Shown one piece after another: positions 27,640 through 35,971 of a DNA stretch of 64,000 nucleotides (position 1 is its first letter; every line of letters begins with the position of its first letter). The stretch spans positions 310,001-374,000 of the forward strand of contig NZ_JAXQNN010000001.1 of the NCBI RefSeq assembly GCF_034427455.1, read 5' to 3'. The DNA comes from Jeotgalibacillus haloalkalitolerans. GTDB taxonomy: Bacteria; Bacillota; Bacilli; Bacillales; Jeotgalibacillaceae. A program made the position numbers and the translations under genes. The notes beneath the pieces are model-generated. The model was not told the DNA's origin, ran no database searches, and saw nothing but the letters and a program-made list of their open reading frames with translations.

Positions 27640-28257
27640 ATGTATATCTTTATGAAGCGGACTATTGATATAGTGGCGTCATTTCTACTACTTTTTATGC
27701 TCTCTCCATTACTGCTGTTCATCATGTTATTGATTAAAGTAACTTCACCGGGCCCTGTAATTTTTAAGCAAAAGCGAATAGGACTGAACAAAAAAGAATT
27801 TATTATTTACAAATTCAGAACGATGAAAATTGATACGCCAAGTGATATGCCCACACATTTGTTAAAAGATGAAAATAAATGTGTGACGAGAATAGGAGCC
27901 TTTCTGAGAAAAACAAGTCTGGATGAACTGCCGCAGCTTATGAACATTTTTCTTGGACACATGAGCTTTGTTGGACCAAGACCTGCATTGTGGAACCAGG
28001 CTGACTTAATCCTTTTACGTGACCGGTATTCAGCTAATTCAGTCAGACCGGGGTTAACCGGATGGGCTCAGATCAATGGAAGAGATTATATTTCCATCGA
28101 AAGGAAGGCTTTTCTGGATGGTGAGTATATTAGAAGAATGAATTTGAAACTGGATTTTTATTGTCTGTATAAGACGGTTGCCAAAGTGTTGAAAGAAGAA
28201 AACGTAGGCTATCCACTTGAGGCAGCGTCTCTGGCCGGGAAGGATGAATCTCTATGA
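27640..28257 (+). CDS. Initiating sugar-phosphate transferase (polyprenyl phosphoglycosyl transferase)
   Basis: This 205-residue enzyme places the first sugar-phosphate on undecaprenyl phosphate and so starts each repeat unit. One N-terminal re-entrant membrane helix (residues 8-35) is followed by the family block FKQKRIGLNKKEFIIYKFRT with the basic loop, then RKTSLDELPQLMN with the catalytic Asp-Glu pair, and the VGPRPAL motif and RPGLTGWAQINGR. It is the monotopic (WcaJ/PglC, EpsL-like) type with a minimal membrane part. AGGAGG precedes the ATG, and the next gene overlaps by four bases (ATGA). Confidence 0.94.
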   Translation: MYIFMKRTIDIVASFLLLFMLSPLLLFIMLLIKVTSPGPVIFKQKRIGLNKKEFIIYKFRTMKIDTPSDMPTHLLKDENKCVTRIGAFLRKTSLDELPQLMNIFLGHMSFVGPRPALWNQADLILLRDRYSANSVRPGLTGWAQINGRDYISIERKAFLDGEYIRRMNLKLDFYCLYKTVAKVLKEENVGYPLEAASLAGKDESL

Positions 28258-29111
28258 GAAAAGTTCTGATTGTAGGCAGCAGAAGCTATATTGGAACACA
28301 TCTATCGCAGTGGTTGAAAAAGGATCAGAAACAATATCTGGTGGAGTCAATCTCAGTCCGTGATCATCATTGGAAGGAAAAAAACTTCGGTCTATACGAC
28401 AGCATTGTCTATACAGTGGGATTGGCCCATCAAAAAGAAACGAAAGAAAATAAAGAGGACTATTACCGAGTGAACAGAGATCTTACTTACCAGGTGGCCA
28501 AAAAAGCGAAGGAGGATGGGGCACAACACTTTGTTTATCTTAGTTCTATGAGTGTATATGGCATTGTTTCCGGGACTATCAACGAACACACACAAATGAA
28601 TCCAAGGACTTACTATGGAGATTCCAAGCTTCAGGCAGAAAAGCTGCTGGAAAGTCTGACTGATGAGCATTTTCAAGTAGGCATCGTACGTCCGCCAATG
28701 GTATATGGCGAAGGTTGTAAAGGAAATTACCGTAAGATTTCGGCCTTCAGCACCCGTATTCCCGGCTTCTTATGCTTTGAAAATCAAAGGAGCGGAATAT
28801 ATATACTTAACCTTTGTGAATTCCTGAAGTACATGATTGATGAAAAGAGAATAGGAACATTTCATCCTCAAAATGCAGAATATTACAGCACTTTTGATCT
28901 TGTGAGGCTGATCAGAAGTTCTCATGGGAAAGGAAGCAGATTAGTCAGAAAGCTGCCTGCCAAGTTTTATAAACTCCATGTGAACCTGCTGGATAAAGTG
29001 TTTGGCAGTCTCACTTATGATGAGAGTATGTCCTATGATACTTGTCATTACCGGTTATTTGACTTTGAGACTTCAATCCTGATGAGCGAAGGAGCAAAAG
29101 AGTATGAGTAA
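28254..29111 (+). CDS. NAD-dependent sugar epimerase/dehydratase
   Basis: This 285-residue extended SDR has a nucleotide-binding start (LIVGSRSYIGTHLSQWL), a catalytic Ser block (YLSSMSVYG) and the YYGDSKLQAE Tyr-x-x-x-Lys pair. The glycine motif is GSRSYIG, slightly altered from GxxGxxG. It would modify a nucleotide sugar for the polymer, but which one cannot be read. It overlaps both neighbours (4 bp upstream, 8 bp downstream), so it is an integral member of the operon. Confidence 0.83.
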   Translation: MRKVLIVGSRSYIGTHLSQWLKKDQKQYLVESISVRDHHWKEKNFGLYDSIVYTVGLAHQKETKENKEDYYRVNRDLTYQVAKKAKEDGAQHFVYLSSMSVYGIVSGTINEHTQMNPRTYYGDSKLQAEKLLESLTDEHFQVGIVRPPMVYGEGCKGNYRKISAFSTRIPGFLCFENQRSGIYILNLCEFLKYMIDEKRIGTFHPQNAEYYSTFDLVRLIRSSHGKGSRLVRKLPAKFYKLHVNLLDKVFGSLTYDESMSYDTCHYRLFDFETSILMSEGAKEYE

Positions 29112-30291
29112 AAAAGTACTTTTCGTAGCTACGGTCGTTAAAGGTCACATCAATGCTTTTCACCTCCCTTACCTGAAGAAATTAAAAGAAGAAGGATGGG
29201 AAACCCATGTTTGTGCAAAAAATGATTTTGATATCGGGGAAGACTGCAGGATTCCTTATTGTGATCGGTATTTTGACATTCCATTTGAACGCTCTCCTTT
29301 TTCAAGTAATAACCTGAGTGCATATAGACAGCTAAAAGAGATAATTGATAAAAATAACTATCAATTGGTACATTGTCACACACCCGTGGGAGGTGCTTTA
29401 ACAAGGCTTGCAGCCAGGGAAGCAAGAAACAGGGGCACAAAAATCATCTATACTGCTCACGGCTATCATTTTTATAAAGGTGCATCAGCAATGATGTGGA
29501 CCGTCTATTACCCGGTTGAAAAATGGCTGGCCTCTTATACTGATTGTCAGATTTTAATTAATGAAGATGATTATCATATCTCTGTAAACCGTCATTTTAA
29601 AGCTGAGAGAATTGAATTGATCCCTGGTGTTGGTGTAGATCTGAAGAGATTTTCACGCCCTGATTTTATTTTAAAAGATCAATTAAGAACTAAGCATGGT
29701 TTTAATAAAGACGATTTCATCATGATTTGCGTTGGGGAGCTCAGTGAAAGTAAAAACCAATCTATGCTGATAGATGTAATGGGCCATCTGAAAGAAAGTA
29801 TTCCGAATATAAAGCTTCTACTCGTCGGGAGAGGAAACAAGGCCCGTGAGTTTGAAGAAAAGGTTCAAAATATGAACCTGCAGGAGCAGGTCCAGTTTAT
29901 GGGTTACAGAAATGATGTTCATGAACTGATGGCATTGTCAGACATTGCAGTTTCAACTTCAAGGCGGGAGGGTTTGCCGGTTAATGTTATGGAAGCGATG
30001 GCGGTGAATTTACCGGTTGTTGTAACAAATAGCAGAGGAAATAAAGATCTTGTTCAGCATATGAAGAATGGACTGGTCGTTGAATTGGATCATGATAAAG
30101 CTTTTAGTGAAGCGGTTTTGAAACTCTATCGTTCACCAGAAATGAGAGAGAGATTCAGCATAGAGAATGCAAAAATGATTAAAAATTACAGTGTTGAAGA
30201 GATGGTCAATAAAGTATGCAGCATCTATCATGATTACGCCGGAAGTGGCTGGATATCTGAGGAGGGGTTAGATGAAAGTACTGTTTATTAG
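29104..30291 (+). CDS. Glycosyltransferase family 4, EpsD-like
   Basis: This 395-residue GT-B enzyme adds a sugar to the lipid-linked repeat unit on the cytoplasmic side. The N-terminus (KKVLFVATVVKGHINAFHLP) and IPFERSPFSSNNLSAYRQLK resemble EpsD of B. subtilis. The donor-binding C-terminal domain contains VGELSESKNQSMLID, MGYRNDVHELMALSDI and the E-x7-E pattern SRREGLPVNVMEAMA. Sugar donor is unknown. It overlaps the preceding epimerase gene by 8 bp and the next gene by 20 bp. Confidence 0.9.
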   Translation: MSKKVLFVATVVKGHINAFHLPYLKKLKEEGWETHVCAKNDFDIGEDCRIPYCDRYFDIPFERSPFSSNNLSAYRQLKEIIDKNNYQLVHCHTPVGGALTRLAAREARNRGTKIIYTAHGYHFYKGASAMMWTVYYPVEKWLASYTDCQILINEDDYHISVNRHFKAERIELIPGVGVDLKRFSRPDFILKDQLRTKHGFNKDDFIMICVGELSESKNQSMLIDVMGHLKESIPNIKLLLVGRGNKAREFEEKVQNMNLQEQVQFMGYRNDVHELMALSDIAVSTSRREGLPVNVMEAMAVNLPVVVTNSRGNKDLVQHMKNGLVVELDHDKAFSEAVLKLYRSPEMRERFSIENAKMIKNYSVEEMVNKVCSIYHDYAGSGWISEEGLDESTVY

Positions 30292-31411
30292 GTCCAATCC
30301 AGTATCACCTGACCCAAGAGTCGAAAAAGAAGCAGATTCCTTAATGAAAAATGGGTATGAAGTTTCTATTGTCTCCTGGAATAGAGAAAAAAACGGTAAG
30401 AACAAAAAGGGTCAATTGAAATTAAAAAACGGGAAAGTTGATATTGAATGGATTCAAATCGAATCAGGTTATGGTAATGGTCTGAAAAATATATATCCTT
30501 TATTGAAGTTCCAGATAAAGCTATTCATTTATCTGGTCAGACATACAAAAGAGTTTGATTGTGTTCACGCCTGTGACTTTGATACCGTTCTTCCGGCGAA
30601 TTTAATAGCTAAGCTGTTAAATAAAAAAATTGTTTATGATATTTTTGATTACTACGTGGATGCTTTTTCCGTTCCCAGGACATTAAAACCAGTCGTTGAG
30701 AAAATAGATATTCAGATGATGAACTCAGCTGATGCTGTCATCATAACAAATGAAAGCAGAAAAGAGCAGATAAAGAAAAGCAGTCCGAAAAACCTGTTAA
30801 TCATTCACAATTCACCGGTTCATACTGCTAAAACACATGATAAGCATGCTGAAAAGACAGTATCCGGCAGGTTGTCATTTGCATACTTTGGCATTTTCAG
30901 CAATGGAAGACTGCTGGAAGAAATTCTTTCTGTTTTCGAAAATAGAAAGGATATTGAACTTCATATCGGGGGATTTGGTTTACTTGAGCCGGAGGTCATC
31001 AAAGCATCTGAGAATCATGAAAATATTATCTATTATGGAAAAGTACCTTATGATCGGGTGATTGAGGTTGAATCTTCATGTGATGTGCTGTTTGCAACCT
31101 ATGACCCTGAAGTACCTAATCACCGTTTTTCTTCACCTAACAAGTTGTATGAAGCAATGATGCTTGGTAAGCCAATCATTGTTTCAAAAGGAACGGGATT
31201 AGATCACCTGATTGAAGAATATGAGCTGGGGCGATCGATTGATTATACAAGGGAAGGGTTCGAACAGGCGGTAAATGAATTTTCCGGAATGCTGCCGAAT
31301 ATCGAACAGATCTATCAGCATGTGACAAACGTTTATCAAGAAATGTTTTCGTGGGATATTATGGAGAACAGGTTGGTTGATATTTATCATCAATTAGAAA
31401 AGGGAAGATAA
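30272..31411 (+). CDS. Glycosyltransferase family 4
   Basis: This 379-residue GT-B protein begins MKVLFIRSNPVSPDPRVEKE and has the acceptor-side motifs DCVHACDFDTVLPA and KIVYDIFDYYVDAF. The C-terminal donor domain has GRLSFAYFGIFSNGR and FSSPNKLYEAMMLGKPIIVS, with the conserved Glu before AMMLGKP. It ends before KGTGLDHLIEEYELG. Substrate unknown. AGGAGG lies before the ATG inside the upstream gene, and the overlap indicates coupled translation. Confidence 0.88.
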   Translation: MKVLFIRSNPVSPDPRVEKEADSLMKNGYEVSIVSWNREKNGKNKKGQLKLKNGKVDIEWIQIESGYGNGLKNIYPLLKFQIKLFIYLVRHTKEFDCVHACDFDTVLPANLIAKLLNKKIVYDIFDYYVDAFSVPRTLKPVVEKIDIQMMNSADAVIITNESRKEQIKKSSPKNLLIIHNSPVHTAKTHDKHAEKTVSGRLSFAYFGIFSNGRLLEEILSVFENRKDIELHIGGFGLLEPEVIKASENHENIIYYGKVPYDRVIEVESSCDVLFATYDPEVPNHRFSSPNKLYEAMMLGKPIIVSKGTGLDHLIEEYELGRSIDYTREGFEQAVNEFSGMLPNIEQIYQHVTNVYQEMFSWDIMENRLVDIYHQLEKGR

Positions 31412-31415
31412 ACAG

Positions 31416-32630
31416 ATGAAAAAGAGGATATTATTTATCAGCAGGTCTCTAAGAATTGGTGGTATTGAACGTTCACTTGTGAATTTGCTTAAAAACATAG
31501 ACTATACAGCGGTAGAGGTGGACTTGTTTCTCTATACAAATAAAGGAGAATATCTTGAAGAATTGCCTGAAAGCATTAATTTAGTTAATCATTCGAAGCT
31601 TTTAGAAATGCTTGGCATGACAGTGAATGAAGCTAAAGAATATAGAGGTTATCTTTTTGCTTTTACAAGACTGCTAATGGCTATTGTGTGTAAAATAATT
31701 GGCAGTCGTTTATTTTGGAAGCTTGCATTTGCAGGGAGAGCTTTGCCTGAGCACTATCATTCCGCCATTGCTTTTTCAAATAACATTGGTCACCGTCATT
31801 TGAATTCCGGATATTATCAATTCTTAATTGAAAAAGTGAATGCCGATCGTAAAATAGGCTGGGTTCATACGGATTATCAAAAAATGGGCTTAAACCCGCA
31901 GAAAGATCACAGATATTTTGCTCAACTGGATGCGATTGTAAATGTATCGAAAGCCAGTAAAAAAATCTTTGATGATGTTTTTCCTCAATGGACTTCAAAA
32001 TCGCATGTCGTATACAATACAGTACCGGTGAATGAAATTGAATTATTAGGAAATAAAGAGCTGGAAAGATCTCATCCAAAAAAACCTCATGATTTGAAGG
32101 GTGTGACAGTTGCCAGGCTTGATCAGAATAAATCAGTAGAAAGAGTGATTTACGGTATACATGAGATGAAAAAAATTAACCCGAATGTATCCTGGACAAT
32201 TGTGGGTGATGGACCTGAGAGACCCAGACTTGAAAAATTGACTGATGAATTGGAATTAAATCAAGTGATTAAATTTGAAGGGAATCAAAAAAATCCATAT
32301 CCCTTTATAAAAAATGCAGACGTATTTGTCTTGAGCTCTAAATATGAAGGACTTCCGATGACTGTTTTAGAGTCTCTGGTTCTGAAAACACCCGTAATTG
32401 TCACCAATTATGCGGCAGCTCATGAGCAGGTGAAAAATGGATATAACGGAATTGTTGCAGAAAACTCAAATGAGGGTCTTACAAAAGAACTTGTTGAATT
32501 GGCAGCATTTCCAGGGATCATCAAACAGCTGAAAGAACGGATTGCGGCGGAGGAATTTTATTTCAATCGTCTCGCGGTGTCTCAGTTTGATCATTTAATC
32601 AATGAAGGTAAGCAGAGAGGAGGAATGTAA
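31416..32630 (+). CDS. Glycosyltransferase family 4
   Basis: This 404-residue protein is a third GT-B enzyme of the cluster. It has the glycine loop SLRIGGIERSLVNLL near the N-terminus, and donor-domain motifs VARLDQNKSVERVIYG, IVGDGPERPRLEKL and SSKYEGLPMTVLESLVLKTP (Glu-x7-Glu). It probably adds an internal sugar of the repeat unit. The gene starts 4 bp after its neighbour's stop and its stop lies 1 bp before the polymerase start. Confidence 0.9.
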   Translation: MKKRILFISRSLRIGGIERSLVNLLKNIDYTAVEVDLFLYTNKGEYLEELPESINLVNHSKLLEMLGMTVNEAKEYRGYLFAFTRLLMAIVCKIIGSRLFWKLAFAGRALPEHYHSAIAFSNNIGHRHLNSGYYQFLIEKVNADRKIGWVHTDYQKMGLNPQKDHRYFAQLDAIVNVSKASKKIFDDVFPQWTSKSHVVYNTVPVNEIELLGNKELERSHPKKPHDLKGVTVARLDQNKSVERVIYGIHEMKKINPNVSWTIVGDGPERPRLEKLTDELELNQVIKFEGNQKNPYPFIKNADVFVLSSKYEGLPMTVLESLVLKTPVIVTNYAAAHEQVKNGYNGIVAENSNEGLTKELVELAAFPGIIKQLKERIAAEEFYFNRLAVSQFDHLINEGKQRGGM

Positions 32631-32631
32631 T

Positions 32632-33999
32632 ATGTCTGTACCAGTTGATACAGAAAGACGGTTATTTACACCAATTGCATTTACTTTCCCTTATATGATT
32701 ATTCTATTACTGGGGTTAAAAATTGAGTCTGCAAGATATATTACATTCTTAACTGTACTTATCTTTATAAGTGCTTTTTTTTATTTCAGACAGGAAAAGC
32801 ATTTCACTATACAACCAAAGTATTTCTTTCTTTTACTATTCTTTGCGGGTTATTTGTTATTAGGTCTGGCAAACGGAAGTATGCTGCAGATCATTAAAAA
32901 CATCAGCATGGTGTTCGTTTTAATGGCTCCTTTTTTTCTTTTTGACTGGCTGTTTGCCGAGAAAAACAAAAAGCACTTATATAAGAATACGAAAGCTGTG
33001 CTTTGGGTGATCAGTCCTGTACTAGTGTATACAATCATCTCCACTTTTTACTATTTAAATAAAAATCCATATCTTGCAAGATATATGGCTACTTATGATT
33101 CAGATGCAGCTTCTGTAGTTGGCCTTCCGATTGCCATCGGAGGAGGATACGCGTTAATCTACGGAATTATCGTTCTAGTACCTTTATTTATTTACCTTGG
33201 AAAGATTTCGAAAGGGAGCTTCCGGACAGCGGTTTTGTTTTTTTCAGGCGCAGTCATTCTGTTGGCGTTTATTGTAAAAGCAGGATTTGCGACAGCATTT
33301 TTAGTGGCAGTAATTGCGGGAATTTCATCGCTGGTTATTTATGGGCAGCAAAGGGCTATTTTCTGGTTTTTTGCTGTTATTGGTATACTATATAGCTTTT
33401 TATTTATGAGTTCAGCTTTTATCATACAAGTTATTTATGGCCTGCGCAGTCTTCTTCCGGATCATTCGATTATAGGGACCAGGCTGGAAGAGATCATTCC
33501 GATTTTGAATGGAACTTCAGGGAACTCAAGTTTTTCTGTCAGAATTGATAAGCTGAATGAGAGTATTTCAGCATTTTTAGATCATCCTTTGATAGGTATC
33601 GGTCCTAAATATGGTTTTGATTATACTGCCGTAGCAGCTCACACAGGCTTCCATACAGAGTGGATTGATCTGCTATCACAATATGGTCTATTGTTGGGAA
33701 TCCCGCTTATGATATTTATTTTTACTACATTTGTTCAATTGTTAAAGATTTTTCAAGATACGATGTATTCTCCGTTGATAAAGTTGAGTACACTCACGCT
33801 GTTGTGTATAGGATTTCTGAATCCAATTTTGAATACATCAGCTTTTTTAATCGCATTTGTTTTTATTCCAAGTCTTCTCGTTCAACATTCGCTCAGACAG
33901 GAATATAAAGAAAAGGTTTATTCAGATATTCTGCTAAATGAGAATAAAACGTCAGATAACCGTATGAATAAAGAACCAAAAGTATTTCTTTTAAGATAG
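32632..33999 (+). CDS. O-antigen polymerase/ligase-type membrane protein (Wzy)
   Basis: This 455-residue protein has about ten to twelve hydrophobic helices and a large extracytoplasmic loop (about residues 275-345) with the typical HPLIGIGPKYGFDYTA segment and a nearby His in AAHTGFHTEW. It probably polymerises lipid-linked repeat units outside the membrane. The upstream in-frame ATG at 32602 lies inside the previous gene; AGAGGAGG is correctly spaced for 32632. No Wzx flippase gene is seen in this cluster, so export of repeat units must use a gene elsewhere. A family A repeat begins directly after the stop. Confidence 0.85.
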   Translation: MSVPVDTERRLFTPIAFTFPYMIILLLGLKIESARYITFLTVLIFISAFFYFRQEKHFTIQPKYFFLLLFFAGYLLLGLANGSMLQIIKNISMVFVLMAPFFLFDWLFAEKNKKHLYKNTKAVLWVISPVLVYTIISTFYYLNKNPYLARYMATYDSDAASVVGLPIAIGGGYALIYGIIVLVPLFIYLGKISKGSFRTAVLFFSGAVILLAFIVKAGFATAFLVAVIAGISSLVIYGQQRAIFWFFAVIGILYSFLFMSSAFIIQVIYGLRSLLPDHSIIGTRLEEIIPILNGTSGNSSFSVRIDKLNESISAFLDHPLIGIGPKYGFDYTAVAAHTGFHTEWIDLLSQYGLLLGIPLMIFIFTTFVQLLKIFQDTMYSPLIKLSTLTLLCIGFLNPILNTSAFLIAFVFIPSLLVQHSLRQEYKEKVYSDILLNENKTSDNRMNKEPKVFLLR

Positions 34000-34156
34000 C
34001 TTTGTTAAAAGTGGCTGTTGATTTCCGCTTCAGGGGGACGCTTTTCGCGGCCGGGGGGTGAACCCGCAGGCGCCATGCCAGGTCTCACACGAGCCGCCCC
34101 CTTACGCTCCAATCACCAGCTGTGAAGAAACAACAATATCATTTAATAAAGCGTTA
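34000..34156 (-). repeat. Intergenic hairpin repeat, family A, inside the exopolysaccharide cluster
   Basis: A reverse-orientation copy of the element at 1391, bounded by GCTTTGTTAAAAG at the left and TTTAATAAAGC at the right. It starts on the first base after the polymerase stop codon and separates it from the last glycosyltransferase gene. Confidence 0.85.
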
Positions 34157-34187
34157 AGATAAATAAATGACAAGAGGTGTTCGAATC

Positions 34188-35195
34188 ATGAAATTCAGTG
34201 TGGTTATTCCTATGTATAATGTCGCAGCTTATCTGAAAACATGTATTGAGAGTGTGTTGGCACAGTCTTATACAGATATTGAAATGATTCTGGTGAATGA
34301 CGGTTCAACAGATAACAGCTGTGAAATTGCAAAGAAATATGTGGATCAGTATCAGCATGTCGTTTTGATTAATCAGCAGAATCAGGGGCTTTCTCAGGCA
34401 AGGAATACAGGAATTAAAGCAGCCGTGGGAGATTATATCATTTTTCTTGATGCAGACGATTTCTGGTCAAAGGATTTTTTAGGCGACCTGGCAAAGAGAA
34501 TCGAAGAAGCTGATTCTGATGCAGTATTATTCCGTTATCAATTTTATTACCAGGATCAGAACAAATATGAAGAGCAGCGATACAAATTTACCAGAGAGCA
34601 GATTAGAAACCTGGAGGGTAAAGCAGCCTTAGAATTAATACTAAACCATATGACTTATTTTGATTGGTATGCTTGTATGCTGGTAGTAAAAAGACAACTG
34701 ATTTTAAGTAATCATTTATTTTTTATACCTGACAAAAAATATGAAGACGTTTTATGGACCCCAAATGTATTATTGCATGCTGAAAAAGTGGACTATTTCG
34801 ATGAAGCGATTTATTCTTATCGATTAGAACGGGAGGGACAAATCACTAAAAATGTAACGAGAGCCACTTTAACTGATAGTATTTATGCTGTTACTTACTG
34901 GAGAAGAATGATAGATGATCAATTTGTGGGCACTGAGCTGGGAGAAAAATTAATGGTCAATGTATGTTACCGTTATTATTTTGCATTATATCTAACCGGG
35001 TTTTTAAAAAATGAAGATAAAAAACATGTAATCAATCTTTTAAAAGATAATAAAAATTATTTAATGTATTATACAAATGCAAAACAAAAATACTCTTATA
35101 TTCTATGCAGGTTGTTAGGATTCAACTTAGCTACCTTTATTTTTAAATATTATATTAAGCATTTTACCAACAGTAAGTATGAAACATCTCAATAA
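34188..35195 (+). CDS. Glycosyltransferase family 2
   Basis: This 335-residue GT-A enzyme has the canonical start FSVVIPMYNVAAYLKTCIES, the DGSTDNS donor loop, and the metal-binding DADD motif (YIIFLDADDFW). The C-terminal half is variable and contains acceptor-specific sequence. The ATG at 34188 follows AAGAGGTG; an in-frame ATG at 34167 lies before that site. It is separated from the rest of the cluster by a repeat but continues in the same direction and ends at the cluster terminator, so it is probably its last gene. Confidence 0.9.
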   Translation: MKFSVVIPMYNVAAYLKTCIESVLAQSYTDIEMILVNDGSTDNSCEIAKKYVDQYQHVVLINQQNQGLSQARNTGIKAAVGDYIIFLDADDFWSKDFLGDLAKRIEEADSDAVLFRYQFYYQDQNKYEEQRYKFTREQIRNLEGKAALELILNHMTYFDWYACMLVVKRQLILSNHLFFIPDKKYEDVLWTPNVLLHAEKVDYFDEAIYSYRLEREGQITKNVTRATLTDSIYAVTYWRRMIDDQFVGTELGEKLMVNVCYRYYFALYLTGFLKNEDKKHVINLLKDNKNYLMYYTNAKQKYSYILCRLLGFNLATFIFKYYIKHFTNSKYETSQ

Positions 35196-35226
35196 AAGAA
35201 GAGGAAATATACTCCTCTTCTTTATT
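35191..35226. terminator. Bidirectional terminator at the end of the exopolysaccharide cluster
   Basis: AATAAAAGAAGAGGA and TCCTCTTCTTTATT form a long stem with A- and T-rich feet, between the GT2 gene and the convergent bioY. Confidence 0.9.
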
Positions 35227-35246
35227 AGAATTGATGAACCAGCCGA

Positions 35247-35801
35247 TTATGCCGCTTCCCCAAAACTCATCTGCGAGCTCTTCAACCGGTCCCTCACAGC
35301 AATCCCAATCCATGCTGCAAGTAAAGCTTTAATCACACCCACTGCTAAAAACGGCGTCACACCCGCTGCCAGTGCTGCCGGCCATGACAGATCAAGCAAA
35401 ACCTTAAGCCAGATCGTACCGAACGTCAGAGTCACGATCATGCCGATCAGGTTTGCGATGATGGCCATTTTATATGTAAATGCTGTTTTCTCTAAAAAGA
35501 GCCCTGTAAAAAATGCTGCTGCAATGAATCCCACGATATAACCGCCTGTTGGACCTGCTACGACATGAGCGCCTCCTGCAAATCCTGCGAACACAGGCAG
35601 ACCGATAACCCCTAGCATCATGTAGATCACCATTGAAAAGGCGCCGTATCTGCTTCCTAAAATGGTTGCCGCAATACCGACTGCAAGTGTCTGGCCACTG
35701 ATTGGTACGAGCGGGAGCGGAATTTCAATCTGAGCAAAAATTGCTGTTACTGCTGCCAGCATGCTGCTGAATAAATACATTCTTAAACGACTGGATGACA
35801 T
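35247..35801 (-). CDS. bioY: Biotin ECF transporter S component
   Basis: BioY captures biotin in the membrane and uses the shared ECF energy module. The 184 residues form about six helices. Family motifs are IPLPLVPISGQTLAV near residue 27, and GLPVFAGFAGGAHVVAGPTG followed by GYIVGF near residue 68. GGAGGAG precedes the ATG. The BirA operator directly upstream independently supports biotin as ligand. It is a single gene convergent with the exopolysaccharide cluster. Confidence 0.96.
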   Translation of the reverse strand: MSSSRLRMYLFSSMLAAVTAIFAQIEIPLPLVPISGQTLAVGIAATILGSRYGAFSMVIYMMLGVIGLPVFAGFAGGAHVVAGPTGGYIVGFIAAAFFTGLFLEKTAFTYKMAIIANLIGMIVTLTFGTIWLKVLLDLSWPAALAAGVTPFLAVGVIKALLAAWIGIAVRDRLKSSQMSFGEAA

Positions 35802-35817
35802 CTGAACTCCTCCTAAA

Positions 35818-35851
35818 TAAGTTAACTAATATCAAAATTAAGTTTACACAA
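35818..35851 (-). promoter_or_regulatory. BirA (biotin repressor) operator of bioY
   Basis: On the minus strand TTGTGTAAACT, a 14-15-base spacer and AGTTAACTT match the Firmicute BirA pattern of two inverted TTGTWAACY half sites. It lies 17 bp upstream of the bioY start. Confidence 0.8.
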
Positions 35852-35911
35852 ATGAGATACAATAAGCTACTACTTTTAGAAATTTTAAAAAACAGTTGAA
35901 ATTGAATTTAT

Positions 35912-35955
35912 TTGTTATATAATAATCATTAATTAAATAAACTGTTATATAACAA
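35912..35955. promoter_or_regulatory. Two copies of the TGTTATATAACA palindrome before malate synthase G
   Basis: A perfect palindrome TGTTATATAACA at 35943-35954 and a degenerate one (TTGTTATATAATAA) at 35912-35925, 31 bp apart. The perfect site abuts the AAAGGAGGA ribosome-binding site, so it suits a repressor. The same motif precedes the small Cys-rich gene and isocitrate lyase. Confidence 0.72.
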
Positions 35956-35971
35956 AAGGAGGATTATTCTT

